The notes: a model not told the origin generated them from the letters alone. Numbered from the stretch's first letter, positions 22,053 to 34,323 are shown. The stretch is DNA of 64,000 nucleotides from Scilla litardierei (GCA_030789695.1 CM061142.1:567167281-567231280), one strand, 5' to 3'. Made by a program: numbers and translations.

Positions 22053-22080
22053 GGGACCTGCATGGGCCACCACTAAAACA
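22053..22080 (-). promoter_or_regulatory. candidate primer-binding region of T
   Basis: The first bases after the 5' LTR on the minus strand read TGTTTTAGTGGTGGCCCATGC. I do not see the expected TGGTATCAGAGC-type initiator tRNA-Met site. The same stretch, with two changes, follows the LTRs at 35537 and 41919, so it is conserved in another family and probably functional. Confidence 0.45.
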
Positions 22081-23819
22081 TGTCACGCCCCGCTTCCGTA
22101 AAATGGAGGCGAGACGTGAGAAGGTCCGCTCAAACGTGGAGCTGTGAAGCTGCACGCCTGATAAGCGTCAATTTAGTATAAGCAGGTCCCTGTAATCGCA
22201 AAAGGAACAACAACAACAATAATAATAAAGAGACGGATATGAAATATCAATCCCAAAGTTTGTCCGCAAAATATTCAACATCACAGAAAAGCCACCAGGC
22301 TAACAGGAGAGAGTCTAAGGCCCAGAACAAGGCCAAACAAAAGGAACACAAACATAACAGAGTATCAACTAGGTGCCACGCACCGACAACTAGGCAGTCT
22401 AACAAAAGAAGCTAAACGAAAACACTAAGACTGATCCCCAGTGTCAACGTAGTCCTCGATCAACGCTGGTCCTGACTCAGCATCAGCGAACACCTCGTCC
22501 TCAGCAAGTAACTCAGGCTCGGGCACTAACATGTGTCACCCAAAAGAGAAAAGGGGCACATGTCAGCAAGTCGGAAGACTTGTGCAAGGAAACGGAAAGA
22601 AAGGTAAACTAGCAACCTAGCAGTTAAAGTATGGTGCATGACAAGTAAGGTAAGGTGGTAACAAGTAGAGTAAGGTAAAGTGCAAGTAGCAAGTATCAAG
22701 TAGTAGGGGTGACATGTGATGTCAAGTAACAAGTAAAGTACAAGGGATCACTCAACGAGTGCCCTATTGCCCTTAGGCTGTGTTCAAGTATCAAGTACAA
22801 GGGATCACTCAACGAGTGCCCTATTGCCCTCAGGCTGTGATGAGCTCGTCTTCTGGAACACGAGCCAGAAAGTGTATTTGGCAAAGATGGTGCCCACGCA
22901 AGGTGGGTGCCTAGCCGGGACAAATAGTACAAGTATGTAGCGAAGCTACGCAATCACGATGAGTATTCAAGCATGCAATGACATGAGCAGATATTCGCGT
23001 ACCGTTAATTGTATTTAAACGTGACAGGAAAAATGCAATGACATGAACATATTCGCGTACCGTTAATTGAAATTAAACATGGCAGTTATAATGCAATAAC
23101 AGTTAAGGATGCATGGATGACATGAACAGTTAATACGCGTACCGTTTAGGCAAAGTAAACGTGACATACAAGCATGATGAAGGTGACGGACCAAGCTTCG
23201 TTGTCAAGCTAGGTCAATGGCGTCTAAACGGCTATCCTTTCACCGTCTAGTCTCTTTTACGCTAAAGCAAGGTAAATGGCCTAAGACATGGCCTAAATCA
23301 AGGGATGCAAGTTTCACTTGCCTGATACCGGGATTGACGAGCAATGAAGATCGTCACACAAGCTAACTACGGAATGGATCACTGTTATGGCAAAACAATT
23401 ATTAGCACAATGATCTTAAATAGGTTTCTTATTAGAACCCTAATCATCTAACAATCCATTTTATCAGGGTTTCACAATGTCAATGTGGGTTATGCTAAAA
23501 TTTAAAGGAATCGAGTATTACCGCGTAGGGAACGGGAGAATAGCGCCGAGCAACCACGGCGACGGAAGAAACGCTCCGGGGAACCTAGGGTTCAGATCTG
23601 GAAATGATTGGAGAAGTTTGGAGAAATAGGGTTTTGGGGGATTTTGGGGATTTGATGGAGATTTGGGGAAGATGAGAGGTGGAATGAGTTGAGTGAGGGT
23701 TTGGATGATGGAGGATGAGCTTGGGATGAAGGATTAATGGTTTGGGGGAGATGTGGGCTCAATGGGGGAGAAATTCGGGTTTTAGGTCGTGAGGGAGGAG
23801 AAGAAAACGTTTGGAGGGG

Positions 23820-23828
23820 TATTTATAG
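23820..23828 (-). promoter_or_regulatory. TATA box of the T 5' LTR
   Basis: Identical to the box at 16519-16527, 42 bp downstream (minus) of the inverted-repeat array. A start site would be expected near 23790-23795. Confidence 0.75.
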
Positions 23829-23870
23829 AGTTTGGTAGCGGCTAGGGCAAAACTAGGGTTTCCTGCACTA

Positions 23871-24290
23871 CTTAGTCGGTCAAAGAACAACTGTTGACCG
23901 ACTAGTTTGAGATCTAGTCGGTCGGTTGAACAACGCAGACCGATTAAGTGTAAACAGTAACTCCAGTCGAAAACCTGAACTAAGAGTTAGTCGGTACAAG
24001 AACAACTACTGACCGACTAGTTTGAGATCTAGTCGGTCGATGAACGTTCTTAGACCGACTAAGAGTAAACAGTAACTAGTGTCAAAAATAGTTGATGAGT
24101 TAGTCGGTTAAAGAAGCATTGCCGACCGACTAGTTTGCAACCTAGTCGGTCAATAAACGTTCTTAGACCGACTAACGATAAACAGTAACTCCAGAATAAT
24201 TTAGAAAGCCAACTAGTCGGTTCAAGAAGGTTTTCCGACCGACTGGATCGTCATCTAGTCGGTCGGTGGCCCTTCTTACACCGGCTAATT
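23871..24290 (-). repeat. AGTCGGTC / GACCGACT inverted-repeat array (T 5' LTR)
   Basis: Same array as 16570-16987 with a few point differences. Some of these repair or break the pairing (for example GACCGATT for GACCGACT near 23938-23945). Confidence 0.85.
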
Positions 24291-24562
24291 AGCACCAAAA
24301 GTTCCGATACGGAGCGCGGAGCCCCGGGATCGATTCCTAAGACTCCTAGGCTTGATCTAATAGTAAGATACGACCGTTATGAAGCCCGTCATGACTGACT
24401 TACTCCGAAATCGACGATCCTAAGGAAGAAACGAGAAAACACGACGAAACGATCGAAAATGAAAGTTAAGGAGACGAAAACCACACATGAGGAGAAAATC
24501 CACCAAAACATATATTATAATATAATAAATCCAGATACATGAAAACCAGTCGTTACAATAAT

Positions 24563-25920
24563 TATCGGAGCAACTAGCATTGCTCAATAAGAACACTCAA
24601 CAATTGTTGGCTCAACCGGAACAAAACCCACGGAGCAATACCGGCCACATCAATGCGGTGGTGGTGGTAACTACTAGGGGCGGGAAGGACACTACCCCCG
24701 CCATGATTCAAACCGAGGAGCTGAGGGAAGAAATTTTGGATGACAAGGAGCCGGTCAATAAAGAGGAGGGCCCAAAGAGCCAAAAGACGGTGAAAAATCT
24801 GAAACTGATAAGCCACAAAAGGAGTGCACTTACATGCCACCGGTACCCTTCCCACAACGGTTGGCGAGGGCAAAGATTGAGAAGCGGCTCGCCAAATTTC
24901 TGGAGTACTTGCAAGGAGTGAGCTTGAATATTCCCTTCTTGGATGCACTCGTAGAAATCCTGTCTTATGCTAAGTTCCTAAAAGACTTGATTGCGGGAAA
25001 GAAGCGAAAGGAGAGGATAATGCTCACCAAGCAAGGTACGTGGTTTGCCCGAAAGGAGAAATCGCCTACAAAGTTTAAAGATCCCGGAAGCTTCCGTATT
25101 CCTTGCACGCTTGGAGGAGTCCCACTTCAAAAGTCTTTGGTAGATTTGGAAGCAAGCGTGAGCCACATGCCCCTAACAATGTTTAAGAAATTAAGTACGG
25201 GGACCGACCTAAAACCGACAGACATGAAGATACAACTCATGGACGATCGGATCACTAGGCCGGTTGGAATTGCGGAAGACATACCACTTCAAGTACCGGG
25301 TGGAATTTGCTTGCCGTGTGACTTCATGGTAATGGATATCAAGGAGGAAGGCGATACGTCGCTAATTCTTGGACGCCCCTTCTTGGCCACCGCCGGCGTG
25401 ATAGTTGACGTGAGACAGGGTACTTTGTCTTTGAACGTCGGAAACATTGAAGTTAAGCTCCACATTCTTAATGCGATGAAGCATATGCCTTTGGCAAGAG
25501 GACGTCGATTACGTGGACCTCCTCGACGAGGTCATTGATGATGCCATGACATTCGCCTTCGGAGCTAAGCACGGTGACGGCTTTGAAGAGGGCCAATCTT
25601 CTAAAGATGGCGAGATGATGGGAGACCCCTTGGATCCTCCTATGGATGATGAAAAAGACGACGCTGATGTCGTAACAATTAGAGAGCTATGCAAGCTCTC
25701 CATGACAAAAAACGCAAAGAAAGCTCCGCTGGACAAGAAGTTATCGCCGTCGACAAAGAAAAAGGACGGTAAAAGCTTAAGCTTGGGGGCCTTATCCCCC
25801 ATTACCACCCATGATGAAGGGAAGCCGAGGAATGCCTATGAACATCAACAACTCAACCCAAGCGGCCTTCCCGACAAGTTTGACATGCACATCTCACATG
25901 CGCCGAATATCAAGAATTAG
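24563..25920 (+). pseudogene. pro: Athila gag end and protease remnant of B
   Basis: This resumes element B after T. The first part encodes the Q/N-rich gag end and an acidic linker. From about 24834 the frame reads PPVPFPQRLARAKIEKRL ... IPFLDALVEI, then a protease domain: GSFRIPCTLGGV, the active-site region VDLEASVSHMPLTMF, and LILGRPFLATAGV, as in Athila proteases. Glu replaces the Gly expected after Asp-Leu, so activity is unlikely. After about 25495 the sense frame shifts (DYVDLLDEVIDDAM ... to 25920). RT, RNase H and integrase do not follow, so a large deletion has removed them. Confidence 0.75.
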
Positions 25921-26254
25921 ACAAGCATCTTAAGGGGTCGAGCTCAAGACCTTAAACGAGCACATGTCGAGAGGAAACCCAACGGTTTTATCTTATTCTA
26001 GTTGAATTTTTCATTTTATTTTTGTTTTAGATCTTTGTTAGTGTTTAGAGTCAAGAGTCGATGAAAATCCTGACAACGGGCTCTATTTTTCATGACAGGA
26101 GATGGAGAACAAGGAACCATTTGAATGAAGGACGACCATGGTAACAGTGAGCGCTCCAGCAATGTGTTGAGGCTTCAGGAGAATGAAGAAACTGACGGGG
26201 AGAAGAAAAACAGAAAGTGGAGCAAAAACAGAGAGTCGGAGCTGAAATTAGCAG
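25921..26254 (+). other. conserved post-pol block and spacer of B
   Basis: 25929-25987 holds a block I recognise from the region just after pol in Athila elements: TCGAGCTCAAGACCTTAAACGAGC, then a GAGAGGAAACCCAACGG end (split here at the strand of unit length for brevity). It supports the Athila call and marks where pol would have ended. The remainder carries no ORF I trust. Confidence 0.6.
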
Positions 26255-26600
26255 CCCACTTGGCCGAGTGACTTAGTCGTTCGGCCGAGTGAAGACCCTA
26301 CTCGGCCGAGTAGGGTACTGACCAGGGAAGATTCTGAAAACCCCTCTATGTAATTTATATGCCACTCGGCCGAGTGACTTTGTCACTCGCCCGAGTGAAT
26401 CAGACATTTTTACCACTTAAAAAGCTCTAAGTGGCCTTGCCACTCTGCCGAATGACCTTTATCTACTCGTTCGAGTGATAAGATGTACTCGCCCGAGTCG
26501 CAACGTTTGAGGATAATTTTCGAAAATTTTCGAAAAAAATTTAACTAAGCCACTCGGCCGAGTATACGCATCACTCGTCCGAGTGACTTATCATATATAA
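26255..26600 (+). promoter_or_regulatory. internal promoter-like region of B: palindrome array and TATA box
   Basis: About ten ACTCGnnCGAGT sites, several degraded, are followed directly by TATATAA at 26594-26600. This repeats the U3 layout of the LTR in the middle of the element, about 500 bp before the 3' ORF. Element C has the same pair (63941-63995, minus). I infer a separate promoter for the 3' ORF. Confidence 0.65.
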
Positions 26601-27108
26601 TCGAAACGTCGCGGCCCGTTTTCCCAAAACCCCGAAAAATTCCCAAATCTTACGATGCCGCTTGAGCTTCTCCCCTATTGCCCGAATCACCTTGCCCTTC
26701 ATCCGAGCTGCACGGTCATCGAGCCCGAGTCGGCGACCCCGAGCCGACATCCTCACCCTCCGACTGCCGCTTGCGCCGCTTCTTCCCCCCACCATGCATC
26801 CCCCATTTCACCCAAATCTCCCTTTTTCTCTATTTCTCCATTTCGTACACCCAACTCAACCCCAAATCCAAATTAATCTCTATTTATATCTATTACTCCT
26901 GATCTTACCCCATACTTATTGATTTTCATTGCTGATTTGTGAATTTGTGTTTCAGGCTAGCTTGGGGGAGATACAGGAGCAGATTTGGAGCTTCTCAAAG
27001 AAGGCGATCCTTCGCACCCATCCACCGCTTGCATTCGCGTCGAGTTCAGGTACACTTATTCCTTATTTATAGCACTTCGCATTTGGGTGGGCACGACACT
27101 CGGCTCAC
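26601..27108 (+). other. leader of the 3' ORF in B with a splice-acceptor-like site
   Basis: GC-rich sequence is followed by T-rich sequence ending GTGTTTCAG at 26955, then GCTAGCTTGGGGGAG. Element C has GATGTGCAG followed by GCTATCTTGGGGAG at the same place, so both acceptor-like end and purine tract are conserved. A donor-like CAGGTAC also lies near 27048 in B and near 63464 in C. Confidence 0.5.
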
Positions 27109-29098
27109 ATGCCGCCATGCACCAGAGCACGTTCGCGGGCGCCCGCCTCGAAGCGGAAGAGGACCAGCAAGCCTGGCTCCTCTTTCGCTAGAGAGGACTC
27201 CCCACAAACTAGCCCTCCACCACCCACACTTCCGCCTCCTACCGGACCTATTCCACCTCCACCGACACAGCCCGTCCTCGCTTTCGACACGATGGGGGTT
27301 CCATTCAGAGATGACGCACACCGCGCCAGATTTGAGCGTATCTCCCATCATTCGATCGTACCCTCTAGGTTCGTGCACCTTGCAGATTTTGAGCGCCTAG
27401 GGGTACTTAAGGGCCTACTCCAATTGTATGACAACGTGGGGTGGCGTGACTTTTTGTTGGTATCGGCGGACACCTACATCCGTCCGACACTAGAGGTTCT
27501 GAGTTCTATTGCTAGGACTCCTGGGGGTTGCTCTTTCTGACTGATGGATCGTGAGTGCAAGGTCACTCTCGACATGCTCCGAGCCTACTTTCAGTGGCCC
27601 CCAGTCCCGGACCCAGACCGAGCCTATAATCCCATACACATCCCGCCGTCGTCATTTGACACACACGCCTTCTGGACACGTATCACTGGATCGCCCCTTG
27701 CTTTTGACCCTAGCCGGGCCAAGGCCTCCACTATCCTCCACCCATGCCTCCGCATTGCACAACGCCTTATGGCGACCACTTTCTTAGCGAGGTATGAGCT
27801 GGGGACGATATCGACCCCTAAGCTTTACATGCTCTACGGGATGACTCGAGCGCGAGCCTTTGAGAGAGGTGGAGATGTCTTACTCCCCGCCATTAAGATT
27901 GACATAGCTAGTTGGTACTTGGACCGCATCGTTATTTCTGTCGGCGCTAGGACGCATATCTGTTGCGGCAGTCTGATTACTCTTCTGGCTAACATGTGCG
28001 GAGTGGACCTTTCAGCTGGTTTTCTATGACCCCGGGCCCCACTTTCCTTTCCATAAACGTTATGGCCCGTATGAGGATGCTTCGTCATCACGGTCAGCAC
28101 CACTGGGTATGGCTGCATGGTCCTTTTGGCGCTGATTACATGGTTCTTCCGAGCCCCGCTCGGACTCATATTGGACCCGCAGGAGGGGAGTGGATTCCAG
28201 CGATGGACGTCCTCATCCCTGCTGTGTACGTGCTAGAGCCTGAGGGCGCTCAGCAGGAGCCCCTCCTTCCACCTTTGGACCTGGAGATCCCTCAGCCTGC
28301 ACCTGATTTGTCTACACCTCCCGACACATCTGTCCACACTTCTGTCAGTGTCGGGAGTACACTTACTGAGTCCACCACCACCGCCACCTCTGTGCCGATG
28401 TCCATCGATCACATTTCTGTTGTGAGTACTGAGCGTCCCATCACCATTATTGAGAGCAGCGATCCCTCTTTTGCTTCTGTAGTGGAGACCCTGTCCACTT
28501 TCTTATTCTTGACCCCTGGGGAGTCATTTTCTTCACACTTCACGGCCCCCCCAGTCGTCGACCTAACCGTCTCCACTACAGCTGTCTTCTCTGAGGGTGT
28601 CGTGACTTCTGTTCCCATTTCTGTGTCACCGACCTCTATGACCTCCTCGCCCGCTATCACCATTTCAGTCACTGCTGTTGCTCCCTCCTCCTCGACTATT
28701 CCTGCGTCTCAGCCTCTCACAGAGGCTGAGCGAGTCCTAATGAGCACAGCACCATAGCCCCACCCTGTAGTTGCACCAGTTGTTTACGGTAGCCGTGCGA
28801 GACAGCCCCGTTCCTCACACGTTCGACCCTCTGCTCGACCTCCCCCGACACCCTAGTTCAGCACATGCGTGCTCTTGAGGGGGCAGTTAGTGGACTCAGA
28901 GGAGATTTCCGGGCTCTCTCCGCTACCGTTAGTGCTGTACAGTCTCGCGTCGCTTTACTTCCTAGTATTCAAGCTAGCCTGAACTAGATTCTTGCGCGAC
29001 TCTCACAGCCGCCACCTGCCACCACCCATAGCATCACCCAGCAGCCGCCACCACCACCTCCACCACAGGACGGTGCTGGTGCTCCACCATCTACTTAG
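27109..29098 (+). pseudogene. Athila 3' ORF (plant transposon protein), broken copy in B
   Basis: Homologous along its length to the intact ORF at 61326-63395. The start MPP, basic N-terminus, proline-rich linker, conserved core (RFERISHHSIVPSRF ... DNVGWRDFL ... YIRPTLEVLSSIART ...), S/T-rich stretch, coiled-coil-like end and proline tail are recognisable. Breaks: TGA at 27538-27540 where C has CGA, a frameshift near 28020-28035, TAG at 28755-28757, TAG near 28853 and TAG near 28987. It lies in the env position (between pol and the 3' LTR), but no membrane segment is seen. Similar domains are listed as Athila ORF-1 or putative plant transposon protein families. The function is unknown. Confidence 0.8.
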
Positions 29099-30991
29099 GC
29101 ACACACTGGATGCCTCTCATACTTTTGCTGCTGCTATGCTGTCATTTTGTCTGCTGATTTTGCACCCCTCCTCCACACACATTTTGGTCATATTTTGCTC
29201 ATATTTGTCTGTATTATTTTGTGAGAGAAGAGGTATTTTTGGGGACACTTTATTGCACGTTCTTGATCTCTGCATACATCATTTGCATTTACATCTCATT
29301 TTATTTTATTTTCATCATGGATGCATCCTCACCCACCCCACCCATATTTTACTTCTCCGTGTGCCACACTTTGCACATTGAGGACATTGTGCCGTTTAGC
29401 TTGGAGGAGTGAGTGTCTCACGCACTTTTCATTTTCTTCATTTTTATTTTCTTTTTTCCACCTTTCTTTATTTCACACTTATTTTCACCCACTTTTTCTT
29501 TTTTTTCCATGCATCACGTTTTCTTACTTCTTGTGTGTGATGCATATGTATAGTAGTTCTTACTTTTCTTTCATCCTTATTTCTTTTACCCTTTTTGCTG
29601 GAGATGAATTTTCTGTGATGATGATGACGTGGTATTAGCTTATCTCTATATGCATATTATCTTGTAATGCCATCGTTTTTATTTCAGATCATATGTTTTG
29701 CTTTGTTGTGCATTCGAAATAGTAACCTGCACTTCCATTATATGAATGTGAATGAAATTCTACTATTAGATGAGTCTGATTATTTATATTGTATACTTTT
29801 CATAGAAAACACACCAAGCTTCACGCATTGATTGCCTATATTTGGAGTACTGCTTTGTTATCTAATATCACTTCTTTTTGCATGAAAATTGTACGCTTCA
29901 CTTGCAGGTTGATTGAATGTATGCTATGTTGATATAACTGGATTAGTTTACTTTTTGAAATCAAACTGAGTAGATTACATTACTCTGCTGAAAGTTGTCG
30001 TGCACATTCCAAAGAGTGAACTGAGCGTTACATATTTTTCCTTCTCCACATATCTTGAGCATTACTTCTATACTTAAAATCATTGGCGAATCTTCCTTTA
30101 GCGAATCTTATATTGGCATATCCCCCTTGCTATAAAAGTCCATGCTCCATTACCCCAAAATCAAAGAAAAAATACATGTATATCTCTCTATCTTTGATTT
30201 GGGATCCCTATTGTATATATTGATTGAAAAAAGAGAGAGAGCAAAAGGAAAAAGAAAAAAAGAGAGAGCAAAAGAAAAAAGAAAAAAAGAGAGATCAAAA
30301 GAAAAAATAGAAAAGAAGTTCATACATGATCCCATCTCATTTCTTTCTTTCTTCCCTCTTCTATTTTTTTTGTTTTATTTTTGGAGCTTCAAAAATGGGG
30401 AAAAGTCTCATTGTTTTATCTGATGCCACCATGCTTATAGATAAGCTTGGGGGAGGGGATCCAATGATGTGTAAGAGAGTGACTACTTGTCTGTGCATGA
30501 CAAGCTAAGCTAGGTAATTTTCTATACTCAGGGAGATTACTAGAAGTATTTCGAAATCCAAGAATTGAGATTTGGCATGCATTTCATGAAAACCACTCCT
30601 TTCTATTCTTATTGCTTCATATTGTGTGATACCTCTTATACTCCAAATAGAAAGCGATCAATTGAAAAGTGTGTGGTCTATGATTATGTAATGCTTCAGA
30701 CGATGCTAATTCTAGAATGATTTCATATTTCATATTGTTTTGATATTCTTGTGTTTCTATATTGAATGCATCCCTATATGATCATGATATCGAAATAAAA
30801 ATCTTTGGCATGTTTTTATTCATCGTATGCTACTTGAGTAAGCAAGTCCACGTCCTGAGAAAATGATCTAGTACCTCCCTCTTCGATTTCTTTTCTATCT
30901 TCTTTTTCCTTTTTCCTTTTTTTACCCGCCCAGTTCGCTTTTTACTCATCTTCCTCGAGGACGAGTAAGAGGTAGTAAGCTTGGGTGATTT
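29099..30991 (+). other. 3' untranslated region of B
   Basis: AT-rich, without credible genes. It contains the conserved ACATTGAGGACATTGTG block and a GCTTGGAGGAG motif (29375-29410), an imperfect purine tandem repeat of AAAAGAGAGAGC type (30222-30316), AAGCTTGGGGGAGGGG (30443-30457), the CTCG-AGGA-CGAG hairpin (30954-30965) and the LTR-adjacent AAGCTTGGGTGATTT. Elements A and C keep the same order of blocks. Confidence 0.7.
30954..30965 (+). promoter_or_regulatory. AGGA-loop hairpin beside the 3' polypurine tract (B)
   Basis: CTCG-AGGA-CGAG, followed by TAAGAGGTAGTAAGCTTGGG and the 3' LTR at 30992. Confidence 0.55.
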
Positions 30992-31897
30992 TGATCGCTC
31001 CTTATTTTACACCTTTTCTGCATTTTTTCATGTCATTTCGGTCGTCCATATTGTGTTTTCTATGATTTTTCGACGATATCACGTTGCTTTTAACTATTTC
31101 TTGTTTTTGTCGTATTTCAGGAGATCTGGAGCGATCTGGAGTGAAAATGAGATCAAGAGACTTTCACGCACACCGGAGCATCGCCCACAGCTTATTTGAG
31201 TTAACAGCGCTAGAGGATGAGCGGAAGAGGAATAAATTCGATAGAGTCGGCGAGGAGGCGAGGAGCAGAAGAAAAGAGCCCAGAAGCAGCTCACTCGGCC
31301 GAACAGAGAGTTCACTCGGCCAAGTAACGGGCTGCGTTCGGCCGAGTGAAACGAATACGTATTGCTGAATTTTCAAAGTTCACTCGGCCGAGCAAGAAAG
31401 TCTACTCGGCCGAATGGAGAAGACCACTCACCCGAGTGGTACAGGAATTTTCTTCCGAGAAGCAGCCAAGTTACTGGAAATTTTGAGAAGCCCACTCGGT
31501 CGAGCAAGATTGCTTATTCGGCCGAGTGAAGAAGCCCACTCGTCCGAGTCAGTCAGAGCGACAAACCCCCAGTTTTCCCAGATTCTTTGTTTTATTAATG
31601 GGTCTGTCACTCGGTCGAGTAACATTATCACTCGGCCGAGTGACGCAGTCCGACTGCTACGCAAATTAGGTTTTCTGGGCTGCGCAGGGGCAATTCTGTC
31701 AGGATTTTTTGGACGATTTTGGCTTGTATTTAAACCTAGTTTCCTAATTTTAGGAGATACTAGAATTATTTTTTGACGGCTATTCCTTTTGTAAATCTCA
31801 GCTGGAGATCATAGACGCGCAATTTTGGTTTGTTCTTTCTTACTAAAACTCTTATTTTTATGAATTGCTTTCTTTCTACAATGAATTGTGCTATGAT
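30992..31897 (+). repeat. 3' LTR of B, first part
   Basis: It matches 11544-12440 of the 5' LTR, with the palindrome array at 31292-31641 and TATTTAAA at 31727-31734. It stops at ATGAT (31893-31897), the target of the three-LTR element, and resumes at 48306. Confidence 0.9.
31292..31641 (+). repeat. ACTCGnnCGAGT palindrome array, 3' LTR of B
   Basis: The counterpart of 11849-12178 has one extra site near the end (CTCGGTCGAG followed by CTCGGCCGAG at 31609-31641 instead of a single CTCGACCGAG). Site number therefore changes between the two LTRs of one element. Confidence 0.8.
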
Positions 31898-32451
31898 TGT
31901 AACTGCCGCTTTCCGACCGTTCGTATTTTCCGCGTGCACGTACCTTTCGTGCACGTATTTTATTTGACTCTTTCTTGGTTTTGGTATATACGATGTGATA
32001 TGCCGTTGTGACCGTATGGAAGTGTAGAATTTTATGGTAATTTTTTTGGAGACGTCATTTCACGGCTCGTTTTCTCGTAAAACAGCTTTGAATGGAAGGG
32101 CGTTTTGGTCTTTTGGCACCAATACGCGGTTCCTGATTTTACGATAATTTTTGGTAGGTGTAACACCCGATCGGACACCGTAGCTCCGTACTTCTCGTCT
32201 CCACGATCGTCCAGGTATTTTCGGATTATTTTTTTCGATGCACGTGGTGGAAGATATCCCCTAATCAATTTTCAACCGTTGATTAGCCACTAATCTTTTG
32301 AATTTCAAATTTAAAATCAAATCCTAATCAAATCTTTGGAGAATCCTACGTTTCATGTCAAATATTTTCTGGGCTACCCTCACCCCATATTACCCTAAGA
32401 TATACACCCCCCTCTCTCACACACTCTCTCACCCATCCCTTAAATACACAT

Positions 32452-32460
32452 CCTATATAG
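32452..32460 (+). promoter_or_regulatory. TATA-like box of LTR 1
   Basis: CCTATATAG after a TTAAATACACAT stretch; the same box is at 38835-38843 and 45217-45225. The C-rich leader begins about 60 bp downstream. Confidence 0.5.
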
Positions 32461-34323
32461 CAAACCACCATGTTAAAAACACAACCCAAAAAGCCCTAGA
32501 GGAAAACCCACGCATGACAACCGCCACCACCTCTCCACCGGCGCGCGAGAGCTCCGGCCACCCCTCACAACTCCGGCCATCTCTCCCTATCATTTCCCTC
32601 TCCTATCTCCTCCCTCTCTTCCCTAAAAGCCATTGAAAATCAACCCATGGCCGCAAGCTTTCATCCGCCCAGATTTTCCGGCCACCTTGCCGCCGCTCTC
32701 CGGCCACCACGGCCACCAAGGCAGCCCCCCAAGCTTCCCAACTCCGGCCACCACCTTCTCATCCACCTTCTCCTCCATCTCCACCTCTCCAAGACATCAA
32801 AAACTCCATGAAAACCACACAAAATACAGCCCAGGCCAGAACTGCGCCCCGCCGGAAAACACCGCCGGCCGGCCACCTCCGGCCACCCCCTCCGGCGACC
32901 ACCACCCCCGATCAACTCCTCTCTGACCCCCCAAGCATCTCCACCTCCCCTTACCCTCTTCCCTCATCTCTATCTCCCTCAAAACGCTTTCAAAAACAAC
33001 CCAAACGACAGTTTTACAGATCTGCGCCACCGCCGGAAAAACTCACGCCCACCGGCCATCCGGTCACCTACGACGACCACCCTACCGCCGTTGGATTCCT
33101 AACGAAACCACCTACCAACTGCAATTTTCCTCACACTCATAGCCCACCTGTATCTCCCAAAACCATCGTCGGAACACGTCGCATCCGCTGTTTTTCACAG
33201 ATCTGGAAGCTGAACTTCGCCGCCCACGCACGGCCACCTCCGATCACCCCCGGCAACAACTCCACTGCCGTTGGCTTCGTCTTGAAGTCCTTTACCCACT
33301 GCAAATTTCCGTTTCCGCTGTTCGTCTCTGAAATTTTACTGAGACGCGCGACAACGGACGTGGCGCGAATCTGTCCTCCCCGGCTTCTCACGGCCACCCA
33401 CCGCCGTGCGATCGCGCCGTCGACCATCCACCGGGCCGAGCATCTTTTCTTGGTCCCACTTCATCTACCAACAGTCTCCTTGGACTCTCGGAGTTCACGT
33501 GCATTGCCGCACGCACGTACTTTTAGCCGACGTCGCCGTTATCGTGAAGAACCGTTGCGCTACTCGCAATGGGAAGGAGATCGCTAATTAGCTCGCTGAT
33601 TTTACGTCACCACCCCGCTGTCCAGAGGTACCTCGCTGCGCTACCCACGGCCAAGGAGTTCCAGACGACGTCGAAGTTTCTCCGTTCAGACCCGACTTCC
33701 GCTTGTTGGACGACATTACGAGGTTAGTTTCCCTAACGAGTAGTAAAACCCACACTGTAGCAAAACTGAACCCTAAACTAAAACTGGACAACTACAATTA
33801 AATTTACTTTTTCGCATCAGTAAAATGTTTTCACTATAGAAAAGCGACCATCGGACAATTTTCTGTGCATATAGGGTAGTGGTCGATTTAGGCTGAACAA
33901 GAACACCAAATTGTGACTTTGACAAATAGGGTAGTCCCGATAACCTAGAAACGAACCTAAATAGGATTTGATGGAAATCGTGACCTGACACCGTCGCCGT
34001 GACACTATTTCAGACGGACTTCCGCGGACGAGACGCTTGGACGAGACGCTTCGGGAGGACGACACACTCGCCATCGCAGGCAAGTGTACCCACCTGCGTT
34101 TTTGATCGTGCTTTGGTCTTAGATTGCTAGAACTGTTAGACTGTGAATGTATAAGAACCGGACGTGAAATGATAGCGTCCGGGACGCCCTAGACGACTTA
34201 GACTTGACGACGAAGTCTAAGCTCGACAAACAACAACTTTTGACACCGTAGGACTATCTTGTGTGTGCGTGCGTGTGGACACCCTAGAATAACAATTCCT
34301 TACACTTGTCATGTCATGTCCCT

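Larger units (their letters stand above)
14780..24557 (-). mobile_element. Tekay/Del-type chromovirus T, minus strand, nearly intact
   Basis: 9778 bp with two LTRs of exactly 2477 bp (14780-17256 and 22081-24557). The duplication ATAAT lies at 14775-14779 and 24558-24562. On the minus strand the LTR starts TGTAACG and ends GGGGCGTGACA. Gag, protease, RT, RNase H, integrase and a C-terminal chromodomain-like end are present in one frame if two candidate introns are removed. I counted about two dozen LTR-LTR differences by eye, about 1%, so insertion is recent. It lies in Athila B, splitting that element's gag-protease region. Confidence 0.9.
22081..24557 (-). repeat. 5' LTR of T
   Basis: 2477 bp. 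TATA box at 23820-23828 (minus CTATAAATA) and inverted-repeat array at 23871-24290. The promoter that would drive gag-pol lies here. Confidence 0.95.

Noticed and set aside
22053..22080. Sense resemblance of the post-LTR bases to the anticodon region of initiator tRNA-Met
   Set aside because: A primer site must be complementary to the tRNA. Here the match is in the sense direction and gapped, so it is probably chance.
27834..28169. Antisense ORFs over the broken Athila 3' ORF (also 28409-28672, and 61690-62187 in C)
   Set aside because: Shadows of the sense ORF in other frames.
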